A program made the translations under genes and the position numbers. Below are positions 15,191 to 23,038 of a DNA stretch of 35,750 bases, piece by piece. The stretch's first letter is position 1, and every line of letters starts with the position of its first letter. Where the stretch lies: positions 1 through 35,750 of the forward strand of contig JAVWOV010000001.1 in the NCBI GenBank assembly GCA_036636255.1, given 5' to 3'. The notes under the pieces were generated by a model. That model did no database searches. It was not told the origin of the DNA and saw only the letters and a program-made list of their open reading frames with translations. The DNA comes from CALVXC01 sp036636255. GTDB taxonomy: Bacteria > Bacillota_I > Bacilli_A > RF39 > UBA660.

Positions 15191-16290
15191 TAGAAAACAA
15201 AATAAACAGTTTACAATTAGCGGCATTATTATTAATGATTATGTTATCATCATTTCTAGGCATTGGTTTTTTTGCAAGTATTAAAGCAGCCGGCATTAAT
15301 GCCTATCTTAGCGTTATTTTGGGAACCATTTTAGGACTATTTATTCTAGGAATGTTTTTAATAATTTTTAATTATAAACCTAATTTATCCCTTCCTAAAA
15401 AAATCATAAATTTGTTTGGCTTAAAAATTGGCTTAATTATAAATATAATTATCTTTATTTTGACATTTTTTATGGGCCTTTCAGCAATGTTTAATTTAAC
15501 AAATTTTATTGGTTCACAATTTTTACCAGAAACGCCACTTTTTTTAATAGGTTTTATTTTTTCCCTTTTGATTATCATAATTAACTATAAAGGTATTGAG
15601 GTTATTTCCCGTGTTTGTATTATTTTAATTGGTATTAATTTACTTTTATATTTTTTAGCTACTTTAGGTTTAATACCATCATTTAAATTATCAAATTTAC
15701 AACCATTTTTAGAAGATGGGGTTTATAGGCCATTATATGGATCAATTTTTATTTTGGAAATCAATATTTTACCTATATTTTTATTATTAATGATTTCTAA
15801 AAACAGTATTGTTGATAAAGCTAAAACTAGTAAATATTTATTGACATTCTATTTATTTGGAGCGTTATTAATGTTTTTTACAATGTTTTTATCTTTAGGA
15901 GTCCTAGGCATTGATTTAGCCAGCATCTATCAATATCCAGAATATATTGTTCTTAAAAATATTAATTTATTACAATTTATAGATCGTATTGAAAACGTTA
16001 TTACTATTCAATGGATCTTTGGTCTTTTTATTTTTTTGAGTATTATTGTTTACTTTTTATCTAACTATTTAAAAGTAAATAATAAACACAGCATAATTTA
16101 TGTTATTATAACTTTTGCAATTTTAATTACTTGCTTTTTATTATTTGCTAATAATACAATATTCAATAGTTATATATATAAATATATTTTATATATTAGA
16201 TCTGCCTTTTTATTAATCTTTTTATTTATATCTATGGCTATTATTTATAAATGCGGTTTTAAAAAGAATCTGTTTTTTACATCCAATTGA
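15187..16290 (+). CDS. gerA-type B: Spore germination receptor permease subunit B (GerB family)
   Basis: A 367-aa membrane protein with about ten TM helices, a member of the spore-germination branch of the APC amino-acid permease superfamily. It opens INSLQLAALLLMIMLSSFLGIG and has the conserved region LIIIINYKGIEVISRV and, later, SLGVLGIDLASIYQYPEY. B subunits bind the germinant amino acid or other nutrient. The ATG overlaps the gerC stop (ATGA). The A-C-B order differs from the A-B-C of B. subtilis gerA but is common elsewhere. The germinant cannot be predicted. Confidence 0.92.
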   Translation: MIENKINSLQLAALLLMIMLSSFLGIGFFASIKAAGINAYLSVILGTILGLFILGMFLIIFNYKPNLSLPKKIINLFGLKIGLIINIIIFILTFFMGLSAMFNLTNFIGSQFLPETPLFLIGFIFSLLIIIINYKGIEVISRVCIILIGINLLLYFLATLGLIPSFKLSNLQPFLEDGVYRPLYGSIFILEINILPIFLLLMISKNSIVDKAKTSKYLLTFYLFGALLMFFTMFLSLGVLGIDLASIYQYPEYIVLKNINLLQFIDRIENVITIQWIFGLFIFLSIIVYFLSNYLKVNNKHSIIYVIITFAILITCFLLFANNTIFNSYIYKYILYIRSAFLLIFLFISMAIIYKCGFKKNLFFTSN

Positions 16291-16367
16291 CAAGTTTTAC
16301 TTTTTTATTATTCTTTCTCCTATTTTTTACTGTTACTTTATGCTATTATAATACTAGGAGGTGTTTT

Positions 16368-16940
16368 ATGAAGGATAAAAATTTAGCTAAGTTATTCTTA
16401 TTAAATATTTTAATGATAGTTGTTCTGCTTTATTCTAACGAATTAGTTAACAATAGTGTTACACTTAACGTCCTTGGTTATGGCATTTTTGCTAGTGTAT
16501 TAGTTTTTCCTTTTTTATTCTTAATTAGTAATTTTATTACCAAATTATTTGGCTCTAAAGAGAGTATTAAAGCAATTATTATTACTATTGGAATTCAATT
16601 GTTCCTATTCTGGATTAATCCTAATGGTATGAATTATTCTTTAGCTATTGCTAGCTTAATATCATTTGCTGTAGCTATGGGTATTAATGTATTAGTATAT
16701 ACGGAACTGCTAAGTAAAAAAATAAATAGTTATACTTATTGGTTATTATTGTACATTATTGTTTTATTAATAGATAATTTTTGTTTTTTACTTTTCTTAA
16801 ATGATTTCCCCAAAACAGATGACTTATTAATGATATTCTTTATTTCAACTTTTGTTAAAATTGCCATGGGTGCTATATTAGCGGCAATTGAACTATTTAC
16901 TTTTAAAAATGCTAAAAAAATTAAAACTATTACTAATTAA
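16368..16940 (+). CDS. VUT/YhhQ-like membrane protein (possible queuosine-precursor transporter relative)
   Basis: A 190-aa protein with about six TM helices. The ATG at 16368 follows AGGAGGTG. A longer frame reaching back to the gerB stop has no ribosome site. The segment NVLGYGIFASVLVFPFLFLISNFITKLFGSKES resembles the VUT-family motif, in which YhhQ has an FPLTFLLSDIITEVYG-like stretch. The Asp and Glu usual there are Asn and Lys here, so the transport chemistry may differ or be lost. It lies 77 nt after gerB, so it may be read from the same transcript. A hairpin terminator follows. The family call is tentative. Confidence 0.55.
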   Translation: MKDKNLAKLFLLNILMIVVLLYSNELVNNSVTLNVLGYGIFASVLVFPFLFLISNFITKLFGSKESIKAIIITIGIQLFLFWINPNGMNYSLAIASLISFAVAMGINVLVYTELLSKKINSYTYWLLLYIIVLLIDNFCFLLFLNDFPKTDDLLMIFFISTFVKIAMGAILAAIELFTFKNAKKIKTITN

Positions 16941-16943
16941 TTT

Positions 16944-16970
16944 AAAAATCTTTATTATAAAGATTTTTTT
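16944..16970 (+). terminator. Terminator after the gerA operon/VUT-like gene
   Basis: AAAAATCTTTA pairs with TAAAGATTTTT around TT, followed by more T. Placed 3 nt after the stop. Confidence 0.8.
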
Positions 16971-17218
16971 ATTTTTCCTTTAATAAAATTTACACCTAAA
17001 CTACAACTAATTACTCAATCATAACAATTTTACATATAACACATATATTTCTATATAATATCTGACATCTATTTAAAATAATCACATATGATTATATATA
17101 AATAATAGTTAATTTAAACTTTAAAGTAATTACTAAAGTTTATAGGTAAACCGTTCACACGCTTTTATATAGGTGGAATATGCTATTAATGAAAACAATA
17201 TGGAGAGGTGGATTTTAT

Positions 17219-17662
17219 ATGTGTAATAACAATAACGACAATAAAGACTGTGCATGCATGACAGAAATACTAACAGTTATATGCGTCTTACAACAAAATG
17301 CCAATTGTGCAGATAGTTGCTTAGACACTTGCGATCGTGGTTTTCTAGGCTGTGGTACAACATCATTAAATTGCAATACTAGACCAGTAGTATTATATAC
17401 TTGTTGCGGCAATGGAATTCCTTGGAGTATGCCAACAACCAAAGAAAATACTAGCAATGAAAGTAATGTAACATGTTCAAACGTATTTAGAATAGAAAAA
17501 TTAGACGGGTGCTGTGCTACTTTTAGAGTCTTAGCAAATAACCCCGACACAACAGAAAAAGCAACAATTCCCTACGTAGCAACTAATTCTTTCTTTACAA
17601 TGAACCTAAATTGCGTTTGCTCACTTAGATGCTTACAAGATACATTTGTCGAATGTATTTAA
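17219..17662 (+). CDS. cotZ-like: Cys-rich spore coat protein, CotY/CotZ/ExsY-like
   Basis: A 147-aa protein with 18 cysteines. It has the CotZ layout: an N-terminal Cys-rich part with EILTVICVLQQNANCADSC and DRGFLGC, then RPVVLYTCCGNG, then the FRIEKLDGCCATFRVL block and a tail ending CVCSLRCLQDTFVECI. CotY/CotZ/ExsY proteins self-assemble into disulfide-linked sheets in the crust or exosporium of the spore. I chose the ATG at 17219 behind GGAGAGGTGG because relatives start with a short Cys/His-rich stretch; an ATG at 17180 with AGGTGG is an alternative that adds 13 residues. It has its own terminator. Mother-cell (sigma-K) control is expected from the family but no clear promoter was found. 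Confidence 0.85.
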   Translation: MCNNNNDNKDCACMTEILTVICVLQQNANCADSCLDTCDRGFLGCGTTSLNCNTRPVVLYTCCGNGIPWSMPTTKENTSNESNVTCSNVFRIEKLDGCCATFRVLANNPDTTEKATIPYVATNSFFTMNLNCVCSLRCLQDTFVECI

Positions 17663-17665
17663 ACT

Positions 17666-17692
17666 AAAAAAAGATACAATGTATCTTTTTTT
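17666..17692. terminator. Bidirectional terminator between the coat gene and the 110-aa gene
   Basis: An A-run plus GATAC pairs with GTATC plus a T-run around a 3-nt loop. Symmetric, so it can end both convergent transcripts. Confidence 0.8.
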
Positions 17693-17712
17693 ATTGTCAA
17701 TTAACATAAGCC

Positions 17713-18045
17713 TTATTTATACTCTATATCTATAATATCAACAATAGGAATCAACTCATTATCATAAGTAATAATATGATTACTATTTCTTCCAATAATT
17801 CTTTTCGTAATCTTTTCGTTTCGTAACGTAATAATAACATCAGCCTTATATATATAGTTTTTAGAACTAAAAATATTTTGAATCTTTTGATTAATGTTTC
17901 CTTTTAGCTCCTGCTTTAAAAGATCAACCTTACTACTAGAAACAGTTTCCTTCATAAAATCATTTTTACTATAAACAACACGTTCATTATTTTTTAAATC
18001 CTTATCAATCATATTAGCATATACCTTTGGAATATCTTTTTTCAA
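17713..18045 (-). CDS. Unrecognised 110-aa cytoplasmic protein
   Basis: I do not recognise this protein. From a TTG at 18043-18045, preceded by a near-perfect GGAGGGGTGA, it reads LKKDIPKVYANMIDKDL, has a middle helical part, and ends in a predicted beta-rich segment (YKADVIITLRNEKITKRIIG, ITYDNELIPIVDIIDIEYK). It has no signal peptide or TM helix. An alternative start is the ATG at 18073-18075, behind AAGGAG, which would add a short hydrophobic MHNLLGGVII stretch. It follows the DUF368 gene by 49 nt on the same strand and probably shares its transcript. Confidence 0.65.
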   Translation of the reverse strand: MKKDIPKVYANMIDKDLKNNERVVYSKNDFMKETVSSSKVDLLKQELKGNINQKIQNIFSSKNYIYKADVIITLRNEKITKRIIGRNSNHIITYDNELIPIVDIIDIEYK

Positions 18046-18094
18046 TATAATCACCCCTCCTAATAAATTATGCATCATATCTCCTTATTATGAA

Positions 18095-18916
18095 TTACAA
18101 TTTTTCTAACTTACTAGTAACCAAATAACCTATTGTAAACAAAAACAAACCTATCAACATACTAAATAATGTATACGGTTGTTCAAAAGATTTAAAAACT
18201 AAAGCCAAAGTCGAAGCAATCGCTAAACCAATAATAATAAAATACATAGTACTATTAAATCTATAAAAACAAAAAGAAATTAATCTTACAAAAACAATCA
18301 CGCCTCCACTTACACCTAAAAAAAATGGCCCAATAATTTTTATATTAGTCAAAATAATAGAAAAATCAGTCAATTTACTTAAAGTACCAATAATCAAATC
18401 ATAAACATCAAATATCATCAATACCGCCGTACCACTTATACCTGGAACAACCATCGTAAAAGCATCAATAAAACCAAAAATAAACAAAACAATAAAATTG
18501 TTTTTATCAAAACCTAAATCATTACCATCATAATTAAATAACAAACAAAGTAAAGTAAAACTTACTATTAATAAAAAAATACGTAAGAAATTAATTTGAC
18601 CCTTGATTTTGCTAACTAACATAGGCAAACCTCCGGCGATCATTCCAACAAAAAGTAACATCGTCGGAAGATAAAAAAAGTTCAAACTAAAATTTATAAC
18701 CTTACTCATTAAAACTATACTAATAATCATTCCTATTACTATCAAACCTAAAAACTTACTATTCTTCTTAATATCTTTAAAATAATTATTAATAGCATCT
18801 AAACTTTTTTTATAAACACCCAAAGAAATAGCCAACACACCACCACTTACACCAGGAATAATTTTACCAACTCCAATAATTAGCCCCTTAATAATTAAAC
18901 TAATATTTTCCCTCAC
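18095..18916 (-). CDS. popT-like: DUF368 polyprenyl-phosphate transporter (PopT-type)
   Basis: A 273-aa polytopic membrane protein of the DUF368 family. The two diagnostic inverted half-motifs are GVGKIIPGVSGGVLAISLGVY near the N-terminus and TMVVPGISGTAVLMIFDVYD in the middle, as expected for a two-repeat fold. DUF368 proteins have been shown to flip undecaprenyl phosphate back to the inner leaflet, recycling the carrier lipid for peptidoglycan and other envelope polymers. The start is a GTG at 18914-18916 behind AGGTGATG. About 50 nt separate it from the trpS stop upstream, with the trpS terminator between. The family is clear; substrate is by homology. Confidence 0.88.
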   Translation of the reverse strand: MRENISLIIKGLIIGVGKIIPGVSGGVLAISLGVYKKSLDAINNYFKDIKKNSKFLGLIVIGMIISIVLMSKVINFSLNFFYLPTMLLFVGMIAGGLPMLVSKIKGQINFLRIFLLIVSFTLLCLLFNYDGNDLGFDKNNFIVLFIFGFIDAFTMVVPGISGTAVLMIFDVYDLIIGTLSKLTDFSIILTNIKIIGPFFLGVSGGVIVFVRLISFCFYRFNSTMYFIIIGLAIASTLALVFKSFEQPYTLFSMLIGLFLFTIGYLVTSKLEKL

Positions 18917-18958
18917 AACATCACCTATTTTACTCTATTCTAAATAAACTTATATATT

Positions 18959-18997
18959 AAAAAAAATCAATTAATTTTCCTTAAAATAATTGATTTT
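18959..18997 (-). terminator. Terminator of trpS, stem formed by its last codons
   Basis: On the minus strand AAAATCAATTATTTT pairs, with a small irregularity, with AAAATTAATTGATTTT and is followed by a T-run. The last codons and stop of trpS lie inside the stem. Confidence 0.7.
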
Positions 18998-19984
18998 CAT
19001 ATTATTTTTGATTTCCTTAATACTATTTTTAGCTTCCAAACGAGCCTTGTTAGTTCCCTTAACTAAAATATCATTAACAATTTCCGGATGTTCCTCATAA
19101 TACTTTCTTCTTTCTTGAATAGGTTTCATAAAATGTAAAACATTAGCAATTAGCTCCTTTTTACAAGCAACACAGCCTCTTTTTCCCCTCTTACACTCAT
19201 CACAAATATTTTCTAAACAATCATTACTAACTAAATTATGATAATAATAAACCATACAAACATTCGGATCAGCCGGATCAGTCTTTTTTATTTTATTATG
19301 ATCAGTAATAGCCATCATAATCTTTTTCGATACTATTTCCTCATTATCAACCAAATAAATAGCATTATCCAAACTTTTGCCCATTTTATCGTTACCATCT
19401 AAACCCTTTAACCTAGGACAACTACTTAAAATTGGCTCTGGTTCAATTAATACGTCACCATAAATATAGTTAAACTTTCGGACAATCTCCCGGCACTGTT
19501 CTATTAAAGGCAACTGGTCATCACCAACGGGAATATATTTTCCTTTAAAAACAGTTATATCAGCTGCCTGACTAACAGGATAACCAACAAAACCATATGT
19601 AACACCCTCACCCTTATTACCAAAAACAACCTTTTTCTGATTTATTTCTGCCTTAACAGTTGGGTTACGATATAATCTTGCCATAGTTACTAAATTTGAA
19701 TAATAAACAGTCAATTCCGCTATTTCAGGAATCATCGATTGAATAAAAATAGTTGCCTTTTTCGGATTAATACCACAAGCTAATAAATCACAAGTAACCT
19801 CTTGGATATTTTGTCTAATCTGATCAGGATTAGCAAAATTATCCGTAAGAGCCTGTACATCCGCTATTTCTAAATAAAACTCATAATCATTTTGCAATTT
19901 AATATAATTAACTATTGCTCCAAAATAATGACCTAAATGAAGACATCCCGTCGGTCGTAACCCCGTTAAAACTCTTTCTTTCAT
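18971..19984 (-). CDS. trpS: Tryptophanyl-tRNA synthetase
   Basis: A 337-aa class I aminoacyl-tRNA synthetase that charges tRNA-Trp. It has GLRPTGCLHLGHYFGAIVN, where HLGH is the HIGH box (residues 16-19), and GNDKMGKSLDNAIYL, where KMGKS is the KMSKS loop. A GDDQLPLIEQCREI stretch fits the tryptophan pocket region. The C-terminal part has a cysteine cluster (CDECKRGKRGCVAC) that could bind zinc or iron-sulfur, as in a subset of TrpS. It starts one nucleotide after the patatin gene stop with AGGAGG inside that gene's end. No T-box leader was seen, since the gene sits inside an operon. Confidence 0.95.
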   Translation of the reverse strand: MKERVLTGLRPTGCLHLGHYFGAIVNYIKLQNDYEFYLEIADVQALTDNFANPDQIRQNIQEVTCDLLACGINPKKATIFIQSMIPEIAELTVYYSNLVTMARLYRNPTVKAEINQKKVVFGNKGEGVTYGFVGYPVSQAADITVFKGKYIPVGDDQLPLIEQCREIVRKFNYIYGDVLIEPEPILSSCPRLKGLDGNDKMGKSLDNAIYLVDNEEIVSKKIMMAITDHNKIKKTDPADPNVCMVYYYHNLVSNDCLENICDECKRGKRGCVACKKELIANVLHFMKPIQERRKYYEEHPEIVNDILVKGTNKARLEAKNSIKEIKNNMKINYFKEN

Positions 19985-19985
19985 A

Positions 19986-21275
19986 TTAAATACCTCCTAA
20001 CTTCTTCTTTATAGTATGCCCATTAATAGTCCATAAATATAACGTTCCCAACAACTCCTTAGGAAAAAAATTTATAACCATTAATAATATTTTAACATGT
20101 TTCTTATCAAACCAAACATCTTTCAAATTATTATATATATATTTAATAATAATTTCCTTATTTAATAAATCTTTGATCTGTTTACTTTTAATCATTTTTT
20201 CAATATAATCTAAATCAATTATTTCAATATCATCAAGATGACTAATTAACAAACCATTAAATGTTTTAACACTATAAATATTACTATTATCAATATTAAA
20301 AACAACACCTAAATATTCCATTTGTTTATTAATACAATCAAAAATTTCCTTGTCAGTACCAGCAATAACTTTCATTAATTTTCTATTAACTAACCCTTTA
20401 AAATGTTTTTTTTCATCTAATTCATATATATATTTCCCAAGTTTAACAAAATTTTCTTTATACTTCTTAAAATTAATTTGTAAATGATTCCGTTTAAAAG
20501 TATATTTTTTACCATCAAGCCAACCAAAAACCTTTAAAGTATCATTATACCCATACTTAATATTCTTATTAGCCATAGTCTTATCAAAAACAAGAAATGA
20601 ACCCAAGTCATTATTTGGTCTAATATAAGTTATCTTCATATCATTTTTAGGTAATTGCTTAATACCAATAGCATTTAAATCAACAGCAATAATTTCCGTT
20701 GCCCCTAAAGCAATAGCCAAATTAATAGGCATATTATCATAATAACCACCATCAACAAAAGTTTCCTTACCAATTTTTTTTAGTTGAAAAGCAGGAAAAC
20801 ATGTCGCCGAAGCCATCAAATAATCAATCATCTTCCCATGAGGAAGATCTTTTTTTGCTAAACAAATAGGTTCATATCTTGGTACTTTAACTGCTACCAT
20901 ACCAAAATCAATTTTAGACTTTCTAATCTTAGTTTCATCAAGAACACCTCTTAAAGTGTTTTCTAACCGATTTGGAGCAATACCGCCTGACAAAATAATA
21001 CTTTTAGCATATATTTTATATATTTCCTTCAAACTATTAGCCTTAGCAAAATCACTATAATCATCATCACTAAATAATAACTGAAAACTTAATTGCTTCC
21101 ACAAACTAATACCTTTATGATAATTACCCTGAACCATTAAAGCACCATTTAAGGCTCCGACCGAAGTTCCCGTCACTATATCAAAATTCAAATGCATTTT
21201 TCTTAAAGCTCGCCAAACACCCATTTGATAAGCTCCCTTTGATCCACCACCTGACAATACAATTGCTCTTTTCAT
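19986..21275 (-). CDS. Patatin-like phospholipase
   Basis: A 429-aa protein with an N-terminal patatin domain (about 1-270). It has the glycine-rich oxyanion loop VLSGGGSKGAYQMGV, the nucleophile elbow GTSVG (Ser38) and the catalytic Asp in FVDGGYYDN (about D175), forming the Ser-Asp dyad. It probably hydrolyses acyl esters of membrane lipids. The C-terminal 160 residues have no family I recognise. There is no signal peptide, so it is cytoplasmic or membrane-associated. The ATG overlaps the stop of the upstream membrane-anchored protein by 4 nt, and trpS follows at once. Confidence 0.88.
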   Translation of the reverse strand: MKRAIVLSGGGSKGAYQMGVWRALRKMHLNFDIVTGTSVGALNGALMVQGNYHKGISLWKQLSFQLLFSDDDYSDFAKANSLKEIYKIYAKSIILSGGIAPNRLENTLRGVLDETKIRKSKIDFGMVAVKVPRYEPICLAKKDLPHGKMIDYLMASATCFPAFQLKKIGKETFVDGGYYDNMPINLAIALGATEIIAVDLNAIGIKQLPKNDMKITYIRPNNDLGSFLVFDKTMANKNIKYGYNDTLKVFGWLDGKKYTFKRNHLQINFKKYKENFVKLGKYIYELDEKKHFKGLVNRKLMKVIAGTDKEIFDCINKQMEYLGVVFNIDNSNIYSVKTFNGLLISHLDDIEIIDLDYIEKMIKSKQIKDLLNKEIIIKYIYNNLKDVWFDKKHVKILLMVINFFPKELLGTLYLWTINGHTIKKKLGGI

Positions 21276-22520
21276 TTAGCACCTCTATATACATAATATT
21301 TTAAATCCTTATTAAACTCATATTCCCTATCAGTTACTAAAGTCTTCACACCTACGCTATCATGAAAATATAAAATATCATTTCCCTTTCTAAAATATAT
21401 ATAATCATTAACATAATTTATTGTTTCTAAATTATCAGTATCAAATAAATATATTTTCTTTTTGATATTTTCAATAGGGGATTTATAAACCCGAAATATG
21501 TTATTATCTCTTTCATAAAAATAACAATAGCCTAACACATAATCTATTTTAACATATTCCTTATTGTTTTTTGAAGATAATTTAAACTTATACTCTTGAA
21601 TATTATTTTCACTCATAGACATAATTTTTTTTTGTCCATTATCATAAATAATCGTTCCCCTTTTAACGTCCCCTACAATATTAATATCTTTTTTAAAAAC
21701 GTCAAATGCATATTGTAGCTTATTCTCCCTATCTACTAAATATAACAAACCATTATTAGTTCCATTAACATAAGCATCAAAAGAAATGTCATAATTGAAA
21801 ACAACTTTATCAACATTACCACTAACTATATTAACAACATAAAATTGATTAAAATCGTACTGCTTATTATAATCAGCAATAACATAATTATCGTCAATAA
21901 TATATTTTAATTTACTTTTATAAACATCATTAAAAAATAATTTAACATTCACTGCTCTATCACGATTATTAACAAGCGTAATACCCTTATAATTATCAAC
22001 AGCCATATAATGATTAGCTAAAATGTTTTTAGAATACACCGTTAAACCTTTATACTTAAAAGAATCACGCTTATTATTAAACCACTTAACATCATCATAA
22101 TCACCTTTTAAATCGCTAACANNNNNNNNNNGGCAAATTATAATTAAAATATAAATCATTCTTATAATAACACATCATGTCAATAGGATCTTTATTATCC
22201 TTAAAAATGGGCAGAAGACATTCAAAATCACTATCTTTATAATATTTAATTTCCTTAATAATCTTCATATCCTTATTAAAATCAGCGTATATTTTAAAAG
22301 TAAAATTACGTTTTTTCACCTTAATATTAAAATAATAATTAGTTTTATCTAAATCTTTTTTTAAATTCAAAATTTCTCTAATTTCAAAATTAAACTTATC
22401 ATCTGATAATTTATAAGCAATATCATGTCCAAAAACAAAATCATGTATAATAAAACGAAAGAAACAATAAACAATAAATATCACAATAAAAATAATCGTT
22501 ATTTTTTTAATTTTAATCAC
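21272..22520 (-). CDS. Membrane-anchored extracellular protein interrupted by the assembly gap
   Basis: Two reading frames flank the N-run at 22122-22131. The upstream part (22520 down to the gap) begins MIKIKKITIIFIVIFIVYCFF, a single N-terminal TM helix. The downstream part (gap to 21272) continues with VSDLKGDYDDVKWFNN and ends DLKYYVYRGAK. The frames differ by one only because the filler is ten bases; any true gap length divisible by three, including zero, joins them into one protein of about 413 residues or more. The rest is Tyr/Asn/Lys-rich beta structure with repeats of type GLLYLVDRENKLQYAFDV, suggesting a beta-propeller-like or DUF5050-like outer domain. I do not recognise the family. 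Its stop overlaps the patatin start. Confidence 0.7.
22122..22131. other. Assembly gap (ten Ns)
   Basis: A run of exactly ten N, the usual placeholder for a scaffold gap of unknown size. It breaks the gene at 21272-22520. Confidence 0.98.
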
Positions 22521-22562
22521 CTCAATTACATTATATCATGTATAATTTAAGATGTAAATTTT

Positions 22563-22585
22563 AAAAAAAGAACTAATAGTTCTTT
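22563..22585 (-). terminator. Terminator of the secA-PH domain operon
   Basis: On the minus strand AAAGAACTA pairs with AGTTCTTT, followed by a T-run. It begins inside the stop codon of the PH-domain gene. Confidence 0.75.
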
Positions 22586-23024
22586 ACTTACTCAACTTAT
22601 TATTATCTGTTTGTCCTTTAACCACATGTTCAGAAATTTTCCTTTCAATTTCCAACAAGGCATTCACACTAACGTTTGACAATGCAATAAATTCCTTAAT
22701 CGTATCAATATAAATACGACCCCAAATAATACCCCGTTTAATTTTTAAATCATTAAACATATATCTTTGAACAGAAGTAGAAAAATAACCAAAAATCATT
22801 CTTTTTTGACACATCAAAATTCTTTGATTAGTCAAGGCAATAATATAAGTAGACATAATATCAAACATTTTATCATTCTTCTGCGCAACAAACACATAAT
22901 CAACTACTTCATCATCATTAAGGAATTGTTCCACAACCTTAGAATGAGCTTTTAAACGCCATGCAATAGTTGTCGGAAACAGTTTTTTAAAACTTTTAGC
23001 TTTTTGATAAATTTCATGTTCCAT
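22584..23024 (-). CDS. Bacterial PH-domain protein
   Basis: A 146-aa soluble protein. Residues about 35-130 fit the bacterial pleckstrin-homology fold: a strand (EVVDYVFVAQ), the characteristic turn IIALTNQRILMCQKRMIFG, DLKIKRGIIWGRIYIDTIKE and a C-terminal helix (NALLEIERKISEHVV). Such domains mediate protein or lipid contacts; no specific role is known. It starts 14 nt after the secA stop behind AGGAGTG, so it is co-transcribed with secA in the place where prfB stands in many Firmicutes. Confidence 0.72.
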   Translation of the reverse strand: MEHEIYQKAKSFKKLFPTTIAWRLKAHSKVVEQFLNDDEVVDYVFVAQKNDKMFDIMSTYIIALTNQRILMCQKRMIFGYFSTSVQRYMFNDLKIKRGIIWGRIYIDTIKEFIALSNVSVNALLEIERKISEHVVKGQTDNNKLSK

Positions 23025-23038
23025 GTTAAATCACACTC

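Noticed and set aside
16287..16292. TTGACA at the gerB stop as a -35 for the VUT-like gene
   Set aside because: The nearest TATAAT (16347-16352) is far beyond a 16-18 bp spacer, and that -10 is too close to the ribosome site.
17118..17143. Hairpin AAACTTT/AAAGTTT before the coat gene
   Set aside because: It has a bulge and no T-run, and lies about 75 nt upstream of the chosen start, so a role cannot be argued.
19985..20100. T-box riboswitch before trpS
   Set aside because: trpS starts one nucleotide after the patatin gene with no leader, so there is no room for a T-box.
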